DNA from: Sphingobacteriales bacterium | GTDB lineage: Bacteria > Bacteroidota > Bacteroidia > Chitinophagales > UBA2359 | Assembly (NCBI GenBank): GCA_016706405.1 | Contig: JADJJT010000002.1 | Location: forward strand, 186,001-250,000 | DNA length: 64,000 bases | Direction: 5' to 3' | Shown: one piece after another, positions 18,828 through 28,846 of the stretch | Layout: the number at the start of each line of letters is the position of its first letter | Position numbering within the stretch: position 1 is the stretch's first letter | Program-made: the position numbers and the translations under genes | Notes under the pieces: model-generated | Told to the model about the DNA's origin: nothing | The model's database searches: none | The model's input: only the letters and a program-made list of their open reading frames with translations

Positions 18828-19442
18828 ATGCCTAACGCTAATTTTTATCTACCTGCTATTAAGCAAACGGTTGGCCAATCGCTAAAAGTGTTTGAGCTTG
18901 TTTACAATGACGATTTACTGTTAACTACTGCCTCTCAAGTTGTGCAAACCATAGTAACGGCCTATAAACAACACCACGCACGGGTTTGGTTTTGTGGTAA
19001 TGGCGGAAGCGCAGCCCAAGCCCAACATTTAGCTGCCGAGTTGTCGGGGCGTTTTAATTTTAACCGCCCACCCTTATTTGCCGAAAGCTTTACTGTTAAT
19101 ACCAGCTACATAACTGCTGTAGCCAACGATTATGGCTACGACCATATTTTTTCGCGGTTAGTGGAAGGGTTTGGGCAGCCGAAGGATGTGCTAATGGCAT
19201 TTTCTACATCGGGCAATTCGCCAAATATTATACAAGCCGTGCAAAAAGCCAACGAAATGGGTGTAGTTACCATTGGTTTTACTGGGCATGGCGGCGGCAA
19301 AATGGCCCAATTATGCCAATATTTGTTAAACGTACCCAGCAATAATACCCCTCAAATACAAGAAGCTCATTTATTGTTAGGACATATTATTTGTGGTTTG
19401 GTTGAGGAAGAAATATTTGCCAACCTTAAACCCGGTACATAA
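18828..19442 (+). CDS. gmhA: Sedoheptulose-7-phosphate isomerase-like SIS protein
   Basis: About 204 residues, one SIS (sugar isomerase) domain. The GmhA signature is WFCGNGGSAAQAQHLAAELSGRF with TVNTSYITAVANDYGYD, then AFSTSGNSPNIIQAV and the metal/catalytic region QEAHLLLGHIICGLVE. GmhA turns sedoheptulose 7-phosphate into heptose 7-phosphate for lipopolysaccharide core or S-layer sugar. ATG at 18828 is chosen because upstream in-frame codons overlap the VWA gene and add an unrelated hydrophobic stretch. The gene lies 29 bases after the VWA gene. Confidence 0.88.
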   Translation: MPNANFYLPAIKQTVGQSLKVFELVYNDDLLLTTASQVVQTIVTAYKQHHARVWFCGNGGSAAQAQHLAAELSGRFNFNRPPLFAESFTVNTSYITAVANDYGYDHIFSRLVEGFGQPKDVLMAFSTSGNSPNIIQAVQKANEMGVVTIGFTGHGGGKMAQLCQYLLNVPSNNTPQIQEAHLLLGHIICGLVEEEIFANLKPGT

Positions 19443-19578
19443 ATTATAGATTAAAAAAGCCATTTTTTTCCGGAATAATCGTTTTTTGCCTTTGATTTGT
19501 TTCGTACGAGAATTAGATTTCAACAAGAATTAAAATATTGTTAAATAAACTAATTTATATTTCGCGAAAAAAATGTTT

Positions 19579-19586
19579 TAATTTTG
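19579..19586 (+). promoter_or_regulatory. Putative -7 element TAATTTTG
   Basis: Matches TAnnTTTG, 39 bases before the ATG of lysA, in a 183-base AT-rich spacer. Confidence 0.45.
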
Positions 19587-19625
19587 CCCTTCAAAAAACC
19601 GATAGGATTAAATTTATTTATTTAA

Positions 19626-20861
19626 ATGGACACACAAACGCAACAAACACCTCGCCAAATTAATGCCGAATATTACTTACAACTTGCCAACGAATTTGGG
19701 TTGCCTTTATATGTGTACGATGCCGATATTATGCTGCGGCAATACAATAAACTTGTAGCGGCGTTTGCGGGTACGCGGGTGCGCATAAATTATGCCTGCA
19801 AAGCATTGGGTAATATTAATGTTTTAAAACTTTTCCGGAGCTGGGGCGCAGGCTTAGATACTGTATCTATTGAAGAGGTACAGCTTGGTTTATTGGCCGG
19901 CTTTGCACCTAATCAAATAATATTTACACCTAACTGCGTTTCAATTGCCGAAATTAGCAAGGCAGTTGATTTTGGCGTACATATTAATATAGACAATATT
20001 TCAATTTTAGAACAATTTGGAGCAAAATACGGCAATTCGGTGCCGGTTTGCATCCGGATAAACCCACATATTTACGCCGGAGGGCATCATCAAATTGCTA
20101 CCGGACATATTGACAGTAAATTTGGCATCTCTATTTACCAAATGCGGCACGTCGAGCGTATTGTGCAATCGCTGGGTATTCGCGTTGAGGGCTTACACAT
20201 GCACACCGGCAGCGAAATAAAAGATATAGCCGTATTTTTAAACGGCGCCGAAATATTGTTTGATACTGCACGTTATTTTAAAGATTTACAATTTGTTGAT
20301 TTTGGCAGTGGCTTTAAAGTAGCGTATCAACCCGGAGACTTTTCTACCGATATTGCCCAGCTTGGCCAACAATTAACCGAAAGATTTAACGCTTTTTGTG
20401 CCGACTATGGCCGCGATTTAGCGCTTTGGTTCGAGCCAGGAAAGTTTTTAGTTAGCGAATCGGGGGTGTTTTTGGCACCGGTAAATGTTATTAAACAAAC
20501 TACCGCTACCGTTTTTGCAGGTGTAAACAGCGGCTTTAACCATTTAATTCGCCCTATGTTTTACGATGCTTATCATCGAATCGAAAACCTTTCGAACCCG
20601 CAAGGGGCAAGCCGAATATACACTATTGTGGGTTATATTTGCGAAACCGATACTTTTGGCTGGGATAGGCAAATGGCCGAAATCAGAGAGGGCGATGTCC
20701 TGGCATTTTATAATGCAGGCGCGTATGGCTACGAAATGGCTATGAATTACAACGCACGCCCCCGCCCCGCCGAAGTGTTATTGCTAAACGGGCAAGCCCA
20801 CCTTATTCGCCGCCGCGAAACCCTTGACGATTTGCTACAGCTACAGCAAATAATAGCATAG
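19626..20861 (+). CDS. lysA: Diaminopimelate decarboxylase
   Basis: A 411-residue PLP enzyme making L-lysine from meso-diaminopimelate, the last step of the pathway. It has a fold III barrel with the PLP-binding Lys in NYACKALGN (about residue 60), the HMHTGSEI strand, the phosphate-binding FGSGFKV, the EPGKFLV motif, and a C-terminal CETDTFGWDR plus GAYGYEMAMNYN region that supplies the second active-site half. The length is typical for Bacteroidota. It converges on the HlyD-family gene 38 bases away. Confidence 0.94.
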   Translation: MDTQTQQTPRQINAEYYLQLANEFGLPLYVYDADIMLRQYNKLVAAFAGTRVRINYACKALGNINVLKLFRSWGAGLDTVSIEEVQLGLLAGFAPNQIIFTPNCVSIAEISKAVDFGVHINIDNISILEQFGAKYGNSVPVCIRINPHIYAGGHHQIATGHIDSKFGISIYQMRHVERIVQSLGIRVEGLHMHTGSEIKDIAVFLNGAEILFDTARYFKDLQFVDFGSGFKVAYQPGDFSTDIAQLGQQLTERFNAFCADYGRDLALWFEPGKFLVSESGVFLAPVNVIKQTTATVFAGVNSGFNHLIRPMFYDAYHRIENLSNPQGASRIYTIVGYICETDTFGWDRQMAEIREGDVLAFYNAGAYGYEMAMNYNARPRPAEVLLLNGQAHLIRRRETLDDLLQLQQIIA

Positions 20862-20899
20862 CAAATTTGTAAAAGCCAAACCTTATCCGGATGGTATTT

Positions 20900-22693
20900 T
20901 TACCGGTTAAGGTAAATCATTTTTAGTTGGTAAGTGCCGTTGTTTACAATGCGCTCGTTTTCGTTCAATCCTTTAAGAATTGAAGTATATTGCCCGTTGT
21001 TTTGGCCTAATTGCACTAATTGCATGGCATAATTTTCGGCTGATTTTTTTACAAAAACAATAGGTTTGCCGTTAATTTCATTGATAGCGCTGTTGGGCAG
21101 GTTTAGCTGATTTTCAGCTGCGCCGGTAGTAATCCGGATGTTTACAAATTCGCCAATTTTAAAATCTTTATCCGGATTTGCCACCTCGAACAATACTTTT
21201 TGCGACTGATTGCTGGGATTAATCATTTGCGCATCTGAAAGTAATTTAACAGCTTTTGTTTTATGGTCGTTGTTGGCGCACTCAACCGAGTACGAGGTAG
21301 CTTTGGCTAATTTATCGGCGTCTTTGTCAAAAAATTGTGCTTCAACATATACCGTTTTAATATTGGTAATGGTAAACACCTCTTGGCCGGCGGTTATAGA
21401 CGAGCCATTGCTAACTAAAAATGGCTCAACAACCCCGTCAATAGGTGCTTTAAGCGAGAGTGTTTTATCGAAAGTGGTAATTCCAGATTTACGAGTTTTA
21501 AGGTAAAGTTCTAAATTTTTCTCGGCTTTTGTCAACCTAAGTTTTGCCTCGTCAAGGTCTTTTTTTGCGGCAATATCCTCAATAGCTTGCAAGCGGCTAA
21601 GGGCGGTTTTTGCGGCAACAACCTCGGCATTTAGTGTATTTAGCTCACTTTCTATGGCTAATTGGTTCGACTGATTGCCCAAAATGGCGGCTTGCGTGTT
21701 TAGGTCAACAAACTGTTCAATTACAGCCAAAGTTTGCCCTGCTTTAACGCTTTGTCCAACTTTTACTTTAAGGCTTGTTATGCGCGCTGTTTGCGGCGAG
21801 CTAACTATTGCACGGCCATTGCTTGAGGGTACAACTGTACCAAATAAATTCAAAACCTGGTCAAATTTTCCTGTAGCAGTTAGGTCGGTGGTTATATCAA
21901 ATATAAATTGTGTTTCTTTTGGGATGCTAAACTCGTCGCTAAATTTTCCGGATGTTGATGTAGGGGCGTTTTGAGCATCCTCATCGTTGCCGTGTGCAAG
22001 CACCGGATTGGTCAATTGCGGGTTAAGGCAAAAATTGAGCAATAATAGCCATAGTCCTACATATTTGCTGCGTTTATTTATTTTTGCATTTAGCAGCCAC
22101 ATTAGCAGCATACCCAAAATTGAGCTTAGGGGTATCCAAAGCCATAACGAGGTGTACCAAGCGTGCTCATGCTCATGGTCGTGTTCGTCGTGGTTGGCAG
22201 TAGTTGCGCTTGTTGTACTTAGCGCAGGCTGCTCGCCTATTGCTATTTGGTTAAATTTTAAGGTGTCGGGACCAAGGCTGCCTTTTGTTATGATAACCGT
22301 TAAATTGTGCGGTACGGCTTCGTTAAAAACTGCATCGAGGTGGTAAATACCTGGCTCGTGTTGGTCAAAATCAATGGGGCGGGCAGTTTTGGGGCTGGCC
22401 GATGCTTGTAAACTTGCCCCACTAATGGGTTGGTTGGTGGCAAAATTGCTTATAAAAAGTGTTAACTCAGCCGGCTTGTTGGGCATTATGGGCAAATAGC
22501 GCAGTAAAAGCTCATATTTTTCGGTGGTTGCTTCGTAAGTAAAATAAGCTTGCTCATCCGGTTTTGAGGCGGCTTCGTCGGCTTCATCATGTGCGTGTGT
22601 GTGGCCATCATCGCCGCCGTGCGCCCAGGCAGTTAAAGCCCCAAGGCTATAAAGGCAAAGGAAAAAAAGTAAAAGGCCGTAGTTCTTTTTCAT
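20900..22693 (-). CDS. HlyD/CzcB-type periplasmic adaptor with His-rich N-terminal domain
   Basis: A 597-residue protein. After a signal peptide come a His/Asp-rich stretch (HGGDDGHTHAHDEADE, about 25-40) and a small beta domain (about 50-155) like the YtkA/FixH type, then two hydrophobic helices (about 185-205 and 217-235). A second HG-D-rich segment precedes the HlyD core (about 270-597): a lipoyl-like half (VKVGQSVKAGQTLAVIEQ), a coiled coil (about 350-395) and a barrel. This is the adaptor of a CusB/CzcB tripartite metal-efflux pump fused to an extra exported domain. No RND pump or TolC partner is adjacent; upstream, 76 bases away, lies an IS element. The metal-efflux role is inferred from the His-rich segments. 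Confidence 0.85.
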   Translation of the reverse strand: MKKNYGLLLFFLCLYSLGALTAWAHGGDDGHTHAHDEADEAASKPDEQAYFTYEATTEKYELLLRYLPIMPNKPAELTLFISNFATNQPISGASLQASASPKTARPIDFDQHEPGIYHLDAVFNEAVPHNLTVIITKGSLGPDTLKFNQIAIGEQPALSTTSATTANHDEHDHEHEHAWYTSLWLWIPLSSILGMLLMWLLNAKINKRSKYVGLWLLLLNFCLNPQLTNPVLAHGNDEDAQNAPTSTSGKFSDEFSIPKETQFIFDITTDLTATGKFDQVLNLFGTVVPSSNGRAIVSSPQTARITSLKVKVGQSVKAGQTLAVIEQFVDLNTQAAILGNQSNQLAIESELNTLNAEVVAAKTALSRLQAIEDIAAKKDLDEAKLRLTKAEKNLELYLKTRKSGITTFDKTLSLKAPIDGVVEPFLVSNGSSITAGQEVFTITNIKTVYVEAQFFDKDADKLAKATSYSVECANNDHKTKAVKLLSDAQMINPSNQSQKVLFEVANPDKDFKIGEFVNIRITTGAAENQLNLPNSAINEINGKPIVFVKKSAENYAMQLVQLGQNNGQYTSILKGLNENERIVNNGTYQLKMIYLNR

Positions 22694-22768
22694 AATTCAC
22701 GCAATAAGTTAAGCAGTATAGTATAGAATTTAACGCTAAATTTTTTGATTTGTTCGCTCATATATTAA

Positions 22769-23695
22769 GAGACTGTCTAAAAATTAAAAATTGGCATGCC
22801 AGTCCTAAAAATTGATAGGAAAAAAGTTATTAAAAGAGATGTGAATAAAAGACTATCAGTTTGACGTTTAAATAATAATTCATAGCTTTATGAAAATCAA
22901 ACACATAAAGTAAAATGAAAACCTACCCAAGCAGTCTCACCGATAGTCAATGGAGTGCAATATTAGGCATTTTAGACGACAAACGGAAACGAAAACACAG
23001 TTTAAGAGAAATTTTTAATGCGCTGTTCTATTTGCTTAAAACTGGCTGTCAATGGCGCATGCTGCCGTTCCATTTTCCGTCATGGAAGCTTGTTTACTAC
23101 TATTTTACCAAGTGGAAGAAGGATGGGACGATAGAACTCATCCATGAAATACTCAGGGATAAGACTCGAAAGCAAGCAGGCAGGGCTTCATCGCCAAGTG
23201 TTGGTATAATTGATAGCCAGAGCGTAAAGACAACAAGCGTCGGAGGCTTGTGCAGAGGGATTGACGGGGGTAAAAAGTTAAAGGCAGAAAGCGGCATATT
23301 ATTGTAGATACAATGGGACTACTTTTAGCGGTTGTGGTTCATGCGGCAAATGAGCATGACAGTAAATCAGCCCCAATGGTTATAGCTGACCTCAGAGGCA
23401 GGTTTTGCAGATTGGTAAAGATAGTAGCTGATGGCGGGTATAGAGGCGAGTTAATTGAAAATACCCGCAAAACGTTTGGGTGGGTGGTTGAGGTTGTAAG
23501 TAGATCGAATACAGCCTCGAAATTCGAAGTATTGCCAAAAGATGGATTGTTGAAAGAACTTTTGCATGGCTCGAAAGCTATCGAAGATTGAGTAAAGACT
23601 TTGAGTTCCAAACCGAAACGAGCCAGACAATGATCCAACTTGCCATGATAAAATTAATGCTTAATAGAATTAGAAAATAAAATTTAGACAGGCTC
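22769..23695 (+). mobile_element. IS5-family insertion sequence (927 bp)
   Basis: Imperfect terminal inverted repeats begin GAGACTGTCTAAA at the left end and GAGCCTGTCTAAA at the right end (on the complement). TAA flanks both sides (22766-22768 and 23696-23698), fitting the TNA target duplication reported for the IS1031 group. The element holds one transposase split over three frames. The size is normal for short IS5-family members. It lies between the HlyD gene start and the PBP1A gene and may have separated former neighbours. Confidence 0.88.
22915..23680 (+). pseudogene. IS5-family transposase, two -1 frameshifts
   Basis: The first frame (22915-23307) has the N-terminal domain (TDSQWSAILGIL, CQWRMLPFHFP) and the first catalytic Asp in GIIDSQSVKT. 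At TAAAAAG (23271-23277) a -1 shift restores the family motif GGKKVKGRKRHIIVDT, so this shift looks programmed. The second frame continues with the next Asp in VADGGYRGE. At CCAAAAG (23535-23541) another -1 shift is needed to reach KRWIVERTFAWLE, with the catalytic Glu, and to end at 23680. Without that second shift the frame stops at 23591 and loses the Glu. The second shift is probably a one-base deletion, so the copy is likely inactive. Confidence 0.85.
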
Positions 23696-24301
23696 TAAAT
23701 TTGATTATTGTTGTCCACTTTTGATACTTCTTTTTTTCCGGATATTTAAATGGTTTACGAACAAATTAAAGCACATGGCACTACAAAGATAGCTTTATTT
23801 CAATAGTTCAGTAAAATTTAGACAACAAGACATTTTAATATGTGAAGTTTGCTAATTATTGAAGTTATTTGTTTGATTAATGGGTTTCCATGTAAATAGT
23901 AATTGATAAGGTAAAAATTGTCTTTTGTTTTTCAAGTCCAAAAATAAGAATTTTACTTTTTTTTTATGCCCTTTTGACCGAACTATTGTTTAATGAAGTT
24001 GTTTAAAAATTAGTTGACGGAACCATTTTGGAACTATGAAGTAATTGCGAAACTAAGTCGTCAATAAATCTGTTTTAGATTTTCGTAGTCTGTTTTTACC
24101 TTAAGAGTTTCTTTAGTATCAAGAGTTTAAAACCGTCACACCTTTTAATGCTTATACAACTTCTAAGTGTCTATGTGGTTAATTATATAGACTGCTGTTG
24201 TAACAGTGGTGAAGTAATAGTATAGCGCATATCCGGAAAAAAATACCGAAATTTGCCTTTTAAAACTTGGTATTATTGGCCAATTCTATCTTACTTTTAT
24301 T
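23696..24301. other. AT-rich intergenic region after the IS
   Basis: 606 bases with no credible ORF, RNA or hairpin terminator. TCCGGA occurs at about 23738 and 24231. It may be a decayed gene or the old upstream region of the HlyD operon; nothing recognisable remains. Confidence 0.5.
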
Positions 24302-26707
24302 ATGAAACTTCCCTTGCCTTCTGTCTTTACAAACAGCAAGCCGTATATTGTCGTAAAAACCTATTTAAATAACCATCCTTGGGGCAGGCAAATTGCCCTT
24401 TTATGGAAAATATTTTTTGGCAGTATTGCCTTTTTATTTTTGTTTTTTTGGGCGGTATCAATGGGCCTCTTAGGTTCGTTGCCTTCATTTACCGAACTCG
24501 AAAGCCCCAAAACATCTTTGGCCTCAGAGGTTTACGCACGCGAAGGGGTTTTACTGGGCAAATATTACGACGAAGACCGCATTAATGTAGAGTTTAAAGA
24601 CCTACCCAAACACCTGATAAATGCTTTGGTAGCCACCGAAGACAAACGCTTTTACGACCACTCAGGTATTGATGTTTATGGCTTAGGACGGGTATTTGTA
24701 AAAACTTTGGTTTTGAGCAACGATGCGGCAGGCGGCGGCAGTACTATTACCCAACAATTAGCTAAAAACCTATTTCATAACAAACCAAAAAATAAAATAG
24801 GGCGCGTTTTTCAAAAGTTTAAAGAATGGGTTATTGCCATAAAATTAGAGCGTAGCTACACCAAAGATGAAATTGTTACCATGTATTTTAATACGGTATT
24901 TTTTGGGCAAAATACCTACGGTATCAAAACGGCTGCCAATACCTATTTTGGCGTTGAACCCAAAGAACTGCAGCCCCAAGAATCAGCTATTTTGGTTGGA
25001 TTGCTAAAAGCGAGTACAAAGTACAACCCAAAATCAAATCCGGAAAACGCTAAAAAACGCCGGAATTTAGTGTTTAGCCTCATGCAGCAATCTGGATATT
25101 TATCCGCAGCCGAACAAGAGCAACTCAGCCAATTACCCATTGAACTGCGTTTTAAACCTACCGCCCACGACGAAGGTTTGGCGACCTATTTCAGAGAACA
25201 TATTAAACAAGAAGTTAAAAAATGGGCTAAAGACAACCCAAAATTAGACGGCAGTATTTACGATATTTATAAAGATGGCCTAAAAATTTATACAACCCTT
25301 AGTGCGCCCATGCAGCAATACGCCGAAGAAGCCGTTGCCGAGCACATGCCCACTTTGCAAAAAAAGTTTTACGAACATTGGAAAGGCAAAACGCCTTGGT
25401 ACGACCTGCCCAACGCTGCCATTGAAAAAGATAACCCTTGGTACGGCACCAACGAGCTATTATACCGCGCCGTAGTTAATTCGGAGCGATACGAATGGCA
25501 TAAAATTCAACAAAAAACAGAAGAAGAAATAAAAACCATCTTTGAAAAACCCATCCGGATGAACCTTTTCTCGTGGAAGGGCGAAATTGATACGACACTT
25601 TCGCCTCTTGACTCGATTAAATATGTTAAATATTTGCTTCATACGGGATTTTTAGCCCTCGAACCCGATTCGGGGCATGTATTGGCTTGGGTAGGTGGCA
25701 TTGATTTTAAACATTTTAAATACGACAATGTTGGCTTACACGCCAAAAGACAAGTGGGCAGTACCTTTAAACCATTAGTTTATACGGTTGCCGTACAAAA
25801 CGGGTGGGCACCTTGCAGCAAAGTGCCAAATATACCGGTTACTTTCCCCGAGTACGACAACTGGTCGCCCAAAAACTCATCGCATTACTACGAGGGGCAA
25901 TTAGTACCGCTAACCAAGGGCTTAGCCTACTCTATAAACTGGGTATCGGCCTATTTAATGAAACAAATTACCCCGCAACCCGTAATAGATTTAGCCAAAA
26001 AAATGGGTATCGAAAGCAAGCTCGAGCCCGTACCCTCGATATGTCTTGGCTCGGCCGATATTTCAGTGATTGAAATGGTAGGCGCTTACGACACTTACGC
26101 CAGCAAAGGCTTTTACACCAAGCCAATGGTTATAACTCGCATTGAAGATAAAAACGGCAATTTGCTTCAAATATTTCCGGTATCAAAAACCGAAGTTATG
26201 AACGAACGCACCGCATACGCCATGCTTAGTTTAATGAAAGGCGTTGTTGACGGTGGCACGGCAGGAAGGTTGCGTTACAAATATGGCATTAACTCGGAAG
26301 TAGCTGCCAAAACCGGAACCACAGACGACAACTCCGATGGCTGGTTTATAGGCTGTACACCGCAAATTGTTGCCGGCGCTTGGGTGGGTGGCGATGAAAA
26401 GGCAATACGGTTTAGAAGCACCGCCTTAGGCGAAGGTGCAAGCATGGCCTTGCCAATATGGGCCTATTTTATGAAACGAGTGTATGCCGACTCAACCTTA
26501 CATGTCTCGGAAAAAGCACGCTTCCCGATACCCAAAAATATCGATTTTGATTTAGCGTGTACCCGCTACGATCTGCCTACCGCCAAAAATGATATTTTAG
26601 AAGGCGGTGTTATAGATTCGACCGCCCTCGACTCGACCGGAACACCAAAACCACCCGTACCAAAACCCGGAGATGCCAATTACGACTATAACAACCAGTT
26701 TGATTAA
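24302..26707 (+). CDS. Penicillin-binding protein 1A (bifunctional)
   Basis: An 801-residue class A PBP that polymerises and cross-links peptidoglycan. There is one membrane helix (about 35-58). The glycosyltransferase family 51 domain (about 80-260) has ATEDKRFYDHSGID (catalytic Glu) and GGSTITQQLAKNLF. The transpeptidase domain (about 440-730) has GSTFKP (SxxK), YSINWVS (SxN-type) and AAKTGTTDDNSDGWF (KTG). A Pro-rich tail closes the protein. All catalytic motifs are intact and the length is normal. It is preceded by the IS-scarred spacer. Confidence 0.95.
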   Translation: MKLPLPSVFTNSKPYIVVKTYLNNHPWGRQIALLWKIFFGSIAFLFLFFWAVSMGLLGSLPSFTELESPKTSLASEVYAREGVLLGKYYDEDRINVEFKDLPKHLINALVATEDKRFYDHSGIDVYGLGRVFVKTLVLSNDAAGGGSTITQQLAKNLFHNKPKNKIGRVFQKFKEWVIAIKLERSYTKDEIVTMYFNTVFFGQNTYGIKTAANTYFGVEPKELQPQESAILVGLLKASTKYNPKSNPENAKKRRNLVFSLMQQSGYLSAAEQEQLSQLPIELRFKPTAHDEGLATYFREHIKQEVKKWAKDNPKLDGSIYDIYKDGLKIYTTLSAPMQQYAEEAVAEHMPTLQKKFYEHWKGKTPWYDLPNAAIEKDNPWYGTNELLYRAVVNSERYEWHKIQQKTEEEIKTIFEKPIRMNLFSWKGEIDTTLSPLDSIKYVKYLLHTGFLALEPDSGHVLAWVGGIDFKHFKYDNVGLHAKRQVGSTFKPLVYTVAVQNGWAPCSKVPNIPVTFPEYDNWSPKNSSHYYEGQLVPLTKGLAYSINWVSAYLMKQITPQPVIDLAKKMGIESKLEPVPSICLGSADISVIEMVGAYDTYASKGFYTKPMVITRIEDKNGNLLQIFPVSKTEVMNERTAYAMLSLMKGVVDGGTAGRLRYKYGINSEVAAKTGTTDDNSDGWFIGCTPQIVAGAWVGGDEKAIRFRSTALGEGASMALPIWAYFMKRVYADSTLHVSEKARFPIPKNIDFDLACTRYDLPTAKNDILEGGVIDSTALDSTGTPKPPVPKPGDANYDYNNQFD

Positions 26708-26872
26708 TTGAATTATAAGATATAAAGGGCATGATGGCTCTAATACAAGTAAATAAATTGAAACAAGCAATCATTGCAGGCAGGTAAAGCCCAGATTTTT
26801 ATAAATCCGGAAAATTTTTAAGTAAGTCACCAGTTATAACTAAAAAAATATTTATTTAATTAATTGTTTGTC

Positions 26873-28012
26873 GTGAATTTTCGTTGTGCTTTTTTGCTGG
26901 TATATACTGTTGCTTGTTTTTTAGCATTGCCCACACAGTTGGTTGTGGCACAAACCACTACCGACCAAAATATAAGCCCCGCCGATTCGTTGGGCGATAT
27001 GTTGGCACGACCAAACCCCGATTTTAACGACGAAATACGCGGTAATTCTGCATTTAGGCTGGGCTTTTGGAACGTAGAAAACCTAATGCTTCCAACTGAC
27101 GACCCTAATAAAAAAGATGACGAGTTTGCCCCCACCGGACTTAAGGGCTGGGGCTGGGGGCGTTACTGGCAAAAACAACGCATGTTAGCCAAGGTAATTA
27201 ACGCCTTAGGCGGATGGGAGCCAATTGAAGTGCTGGGTTTGTGCGAAATTGAAAACGATTCGGTTTTACTTGACTTAACCCGCAAAACACCTCTCCGGAA
27301 ATTCAAATACGATTTTATCCATTACGAAAGTCCGGATGGGCGCGGAATTGATGTTGCCCTGCTGTACCGCCCCGATAAATTTACTCCCCTAAAACACGAA
27401 GCCATCCAAATAAAATTTCCATTTGATACAGCCGCTACCACCCGCGATATTTTATATGTTCAGGGCCGTATTAATAATAATCGGCACGATACCCTTCATT
27501 TATTTGTTAACCATTGGCCATCAAGATTTGGCGGGCATTTAGAAACCGACCCCAAACGAACCTATACCGCTATAACTTTAAAAAATTATGTGCAAACTAT
27601 TTTAAAACAAAATCCACAGGCCAATATTATTATTATGGGCGACCTAAACGACCCCCCAAACGAAGAAAGTGTGCTGCGCGATTTGGATGCCCGACCTGAT
27701 ACAACCCAATTTGCCACAACCGCCTTATACAACCTTATGCACCCGCGACTTAAAAATTGGCACGAGGGCACCCATAAATACGAAGAACACTGGACAATTT
27801 TAGACCAATTTGTCGTTTCGGGTAATTTGCTGCTGCGCACCAAAGGGCTTGCAACTACCCACGCAAACGCCCAAATTTTTACCGCCCCATGGCTACTCGA
27901 ACAAGAAGATATTCGCTTAGGCGACCGCTTATTCCGGACCTATATTGGCATGAAATATGTAGGCGGCTTTAGCGACCATTTACCTATTATTTTAGACCTT
28001 AAACAGCAATAA
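26873..28012 (+). CDS. Secreted endonuclease/exonuclease/phosphatase family hydrolase
   Basis: About 379 residues. A signal peptide (cleavage near VVAQT) precedes an EEP-fold domain with the expected motifs: FWNVENLM (Asn), GLCEIEND (metal-binding Glu), RPDKFTPL, FVNHWPSR, IMGDLNDPP (Asp/Asn pair) and FSDHLPIILDL (catalytic His). Members cleave phosphodiesters of nucleic acids or phospholipids; an extracellular or periplasmic nuclease role is likely. GTG at 26873 gives a clean signal peptide; TTG at 26864 is an alternative start. It is alone, with spacers on both sides. Confidence 0.85.
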   Translation: MNFRCAFLLVYTVACFLALPTQLVVAQTTTDQNISPADSLGDMLARPNPDFNDEIRGNSAFRLGFWNVENLMLPTDDPNKKDDEFAPTGLKGWGWGRYWQKQRMLAKVINALGGWEPIEVLGLCEIENDSVLLDLTRKTPLRKFKYDFIHYESPDGRGIDVALLYRPDKFTPLKHEAIQIKFPFDTAATTRDILYVQGRINNNRHDTLHLFVNHWPSRFGGHLETDPKRTYTAITLKNYVQTILKQNPQANIIIMGDLNDPPNEESVLRDLDARPDTTQFATTALYNLMHPRLKNWHEGTHKYEEHWTILDQFVVSGNLLLRTKGLATTHANAQIFTAPWLLEQEDIRLGDRLFRTYIGMKYVGGFSDHLPIILDLKQQ

Positions 28013-28058
28013 TTTAATTTCTGTTTTTTATTATATATCAACATGCTTCTTTAACTGC

Positions 28059-28066
28059 TATATTTG
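28059..28066 (+). promoter_or_regulatory. Putative -7 element TATATTTG
   Basis: Matches TAnnTTTG, 42 bases before the ATG of the ferredoxin reductase gene. Confidence 0.45.
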
Positions 28067-28108
28067 CGCACCTTTCCTTAATCTTACTAAATTTATACAT
28101 CATCAATT

Positions 28109-28846
28109 ATGCTTGGCAGCTGGCACAACACGCAAATTACCCGTATTGAATCCGTTAACGAAAAAGTGCGCCGTTTTTGGGTGCGCTTTGAACAAAACGA
28201 GCCGTTTAATTTTATACCCGGCCAATTTATGACCTTCGACCTGCCAATTGCAGAAAAAAAACACGCCCGATTGCGCAGTTATTCTATCGCTTCGGCGCCA
28301 AATGGTACAAACGAAATTGAGTTTGTAATCTCATTGCTCGAAGGTGGTCTTGGTACAACCTATTTATTTAATCAGGCTGCCGTAGGCACACCCCTTGCTA
28401 TGCGTGGCCCCTTAGGACATTTTTCGTTAAAGCCCAACCATATACAACAGGGCGAGGTTTGTTTTATATGCACCGGCACCGGCATTGCTCCCTTTCGCAG
28501 TATGTTGTGGAATATACATAATACAGGCCAAACCTTAGCTTACCCTATCCACCTAATTTATGGTACACGCATGGCCGACAACCTGCTTTACTACGACGAA
28601 ATGCAGCAGTTAACCCAATTAATACCTAATTTTCAGTATCATGCCGCCTTATCGAGGCAAGACGTACCCAACAACCCGGCTATTAAAAAAGGCTATGTAC
28701 ACAGTATTTACGAGGCAATTTATGCACAAAAACAGCCCGCTAATTTTTACCTTTGCGGCTGGAATAATATGCTTGACGAAGCTCAAAAACGATTACAAGA
28801 GATGGGCTACGAAAAACAAAATATAATATATGAATCTTATGGATAA
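28109..28846 (+). CDS. Ferredoxin-NADP+ reductase-like flavoprotein
   Basis: A 245-residue oxidoreductase of the FNR family. Its FAD-binding barrel has PGQFMTFDLP and RLRSYSIASAP. The NAD(P) half has FICTGTGIAPFRSM, the Y-G-T-R pyridine-nucleotide site and NFYLCGWNNML near the end. It passes electrons between NADPH and ferredoxin or flavodoxin. The C-terminus resembles bacterial Fpr and lacks a fused 2Fe-2S domain. The downstream lipoprotein gene overlaps its end. Confidence 0.9.
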   Translation: MLGSWHNTQITRIESVNEKVRRFWVRFEQNEPFNFIPGQFMTFDLPIAEKKHARLRSYSIASAPNGTNEIEFVISLLEGGLGTTYLFNQAAVGTPLAMRGPLGHFSLKPNHIQQGEVCFICTGTGIAPFRSMLWNIHNTGQTLAYPIHLIYGTRMADNLLYYDEMQQLTQLIPNFQYHAALSRQDVPNNPAIKKGYVHSIYEAIYAQKQPANFYLCGWNNMLDEAQKRLQEMGYEKQNIIYESYG

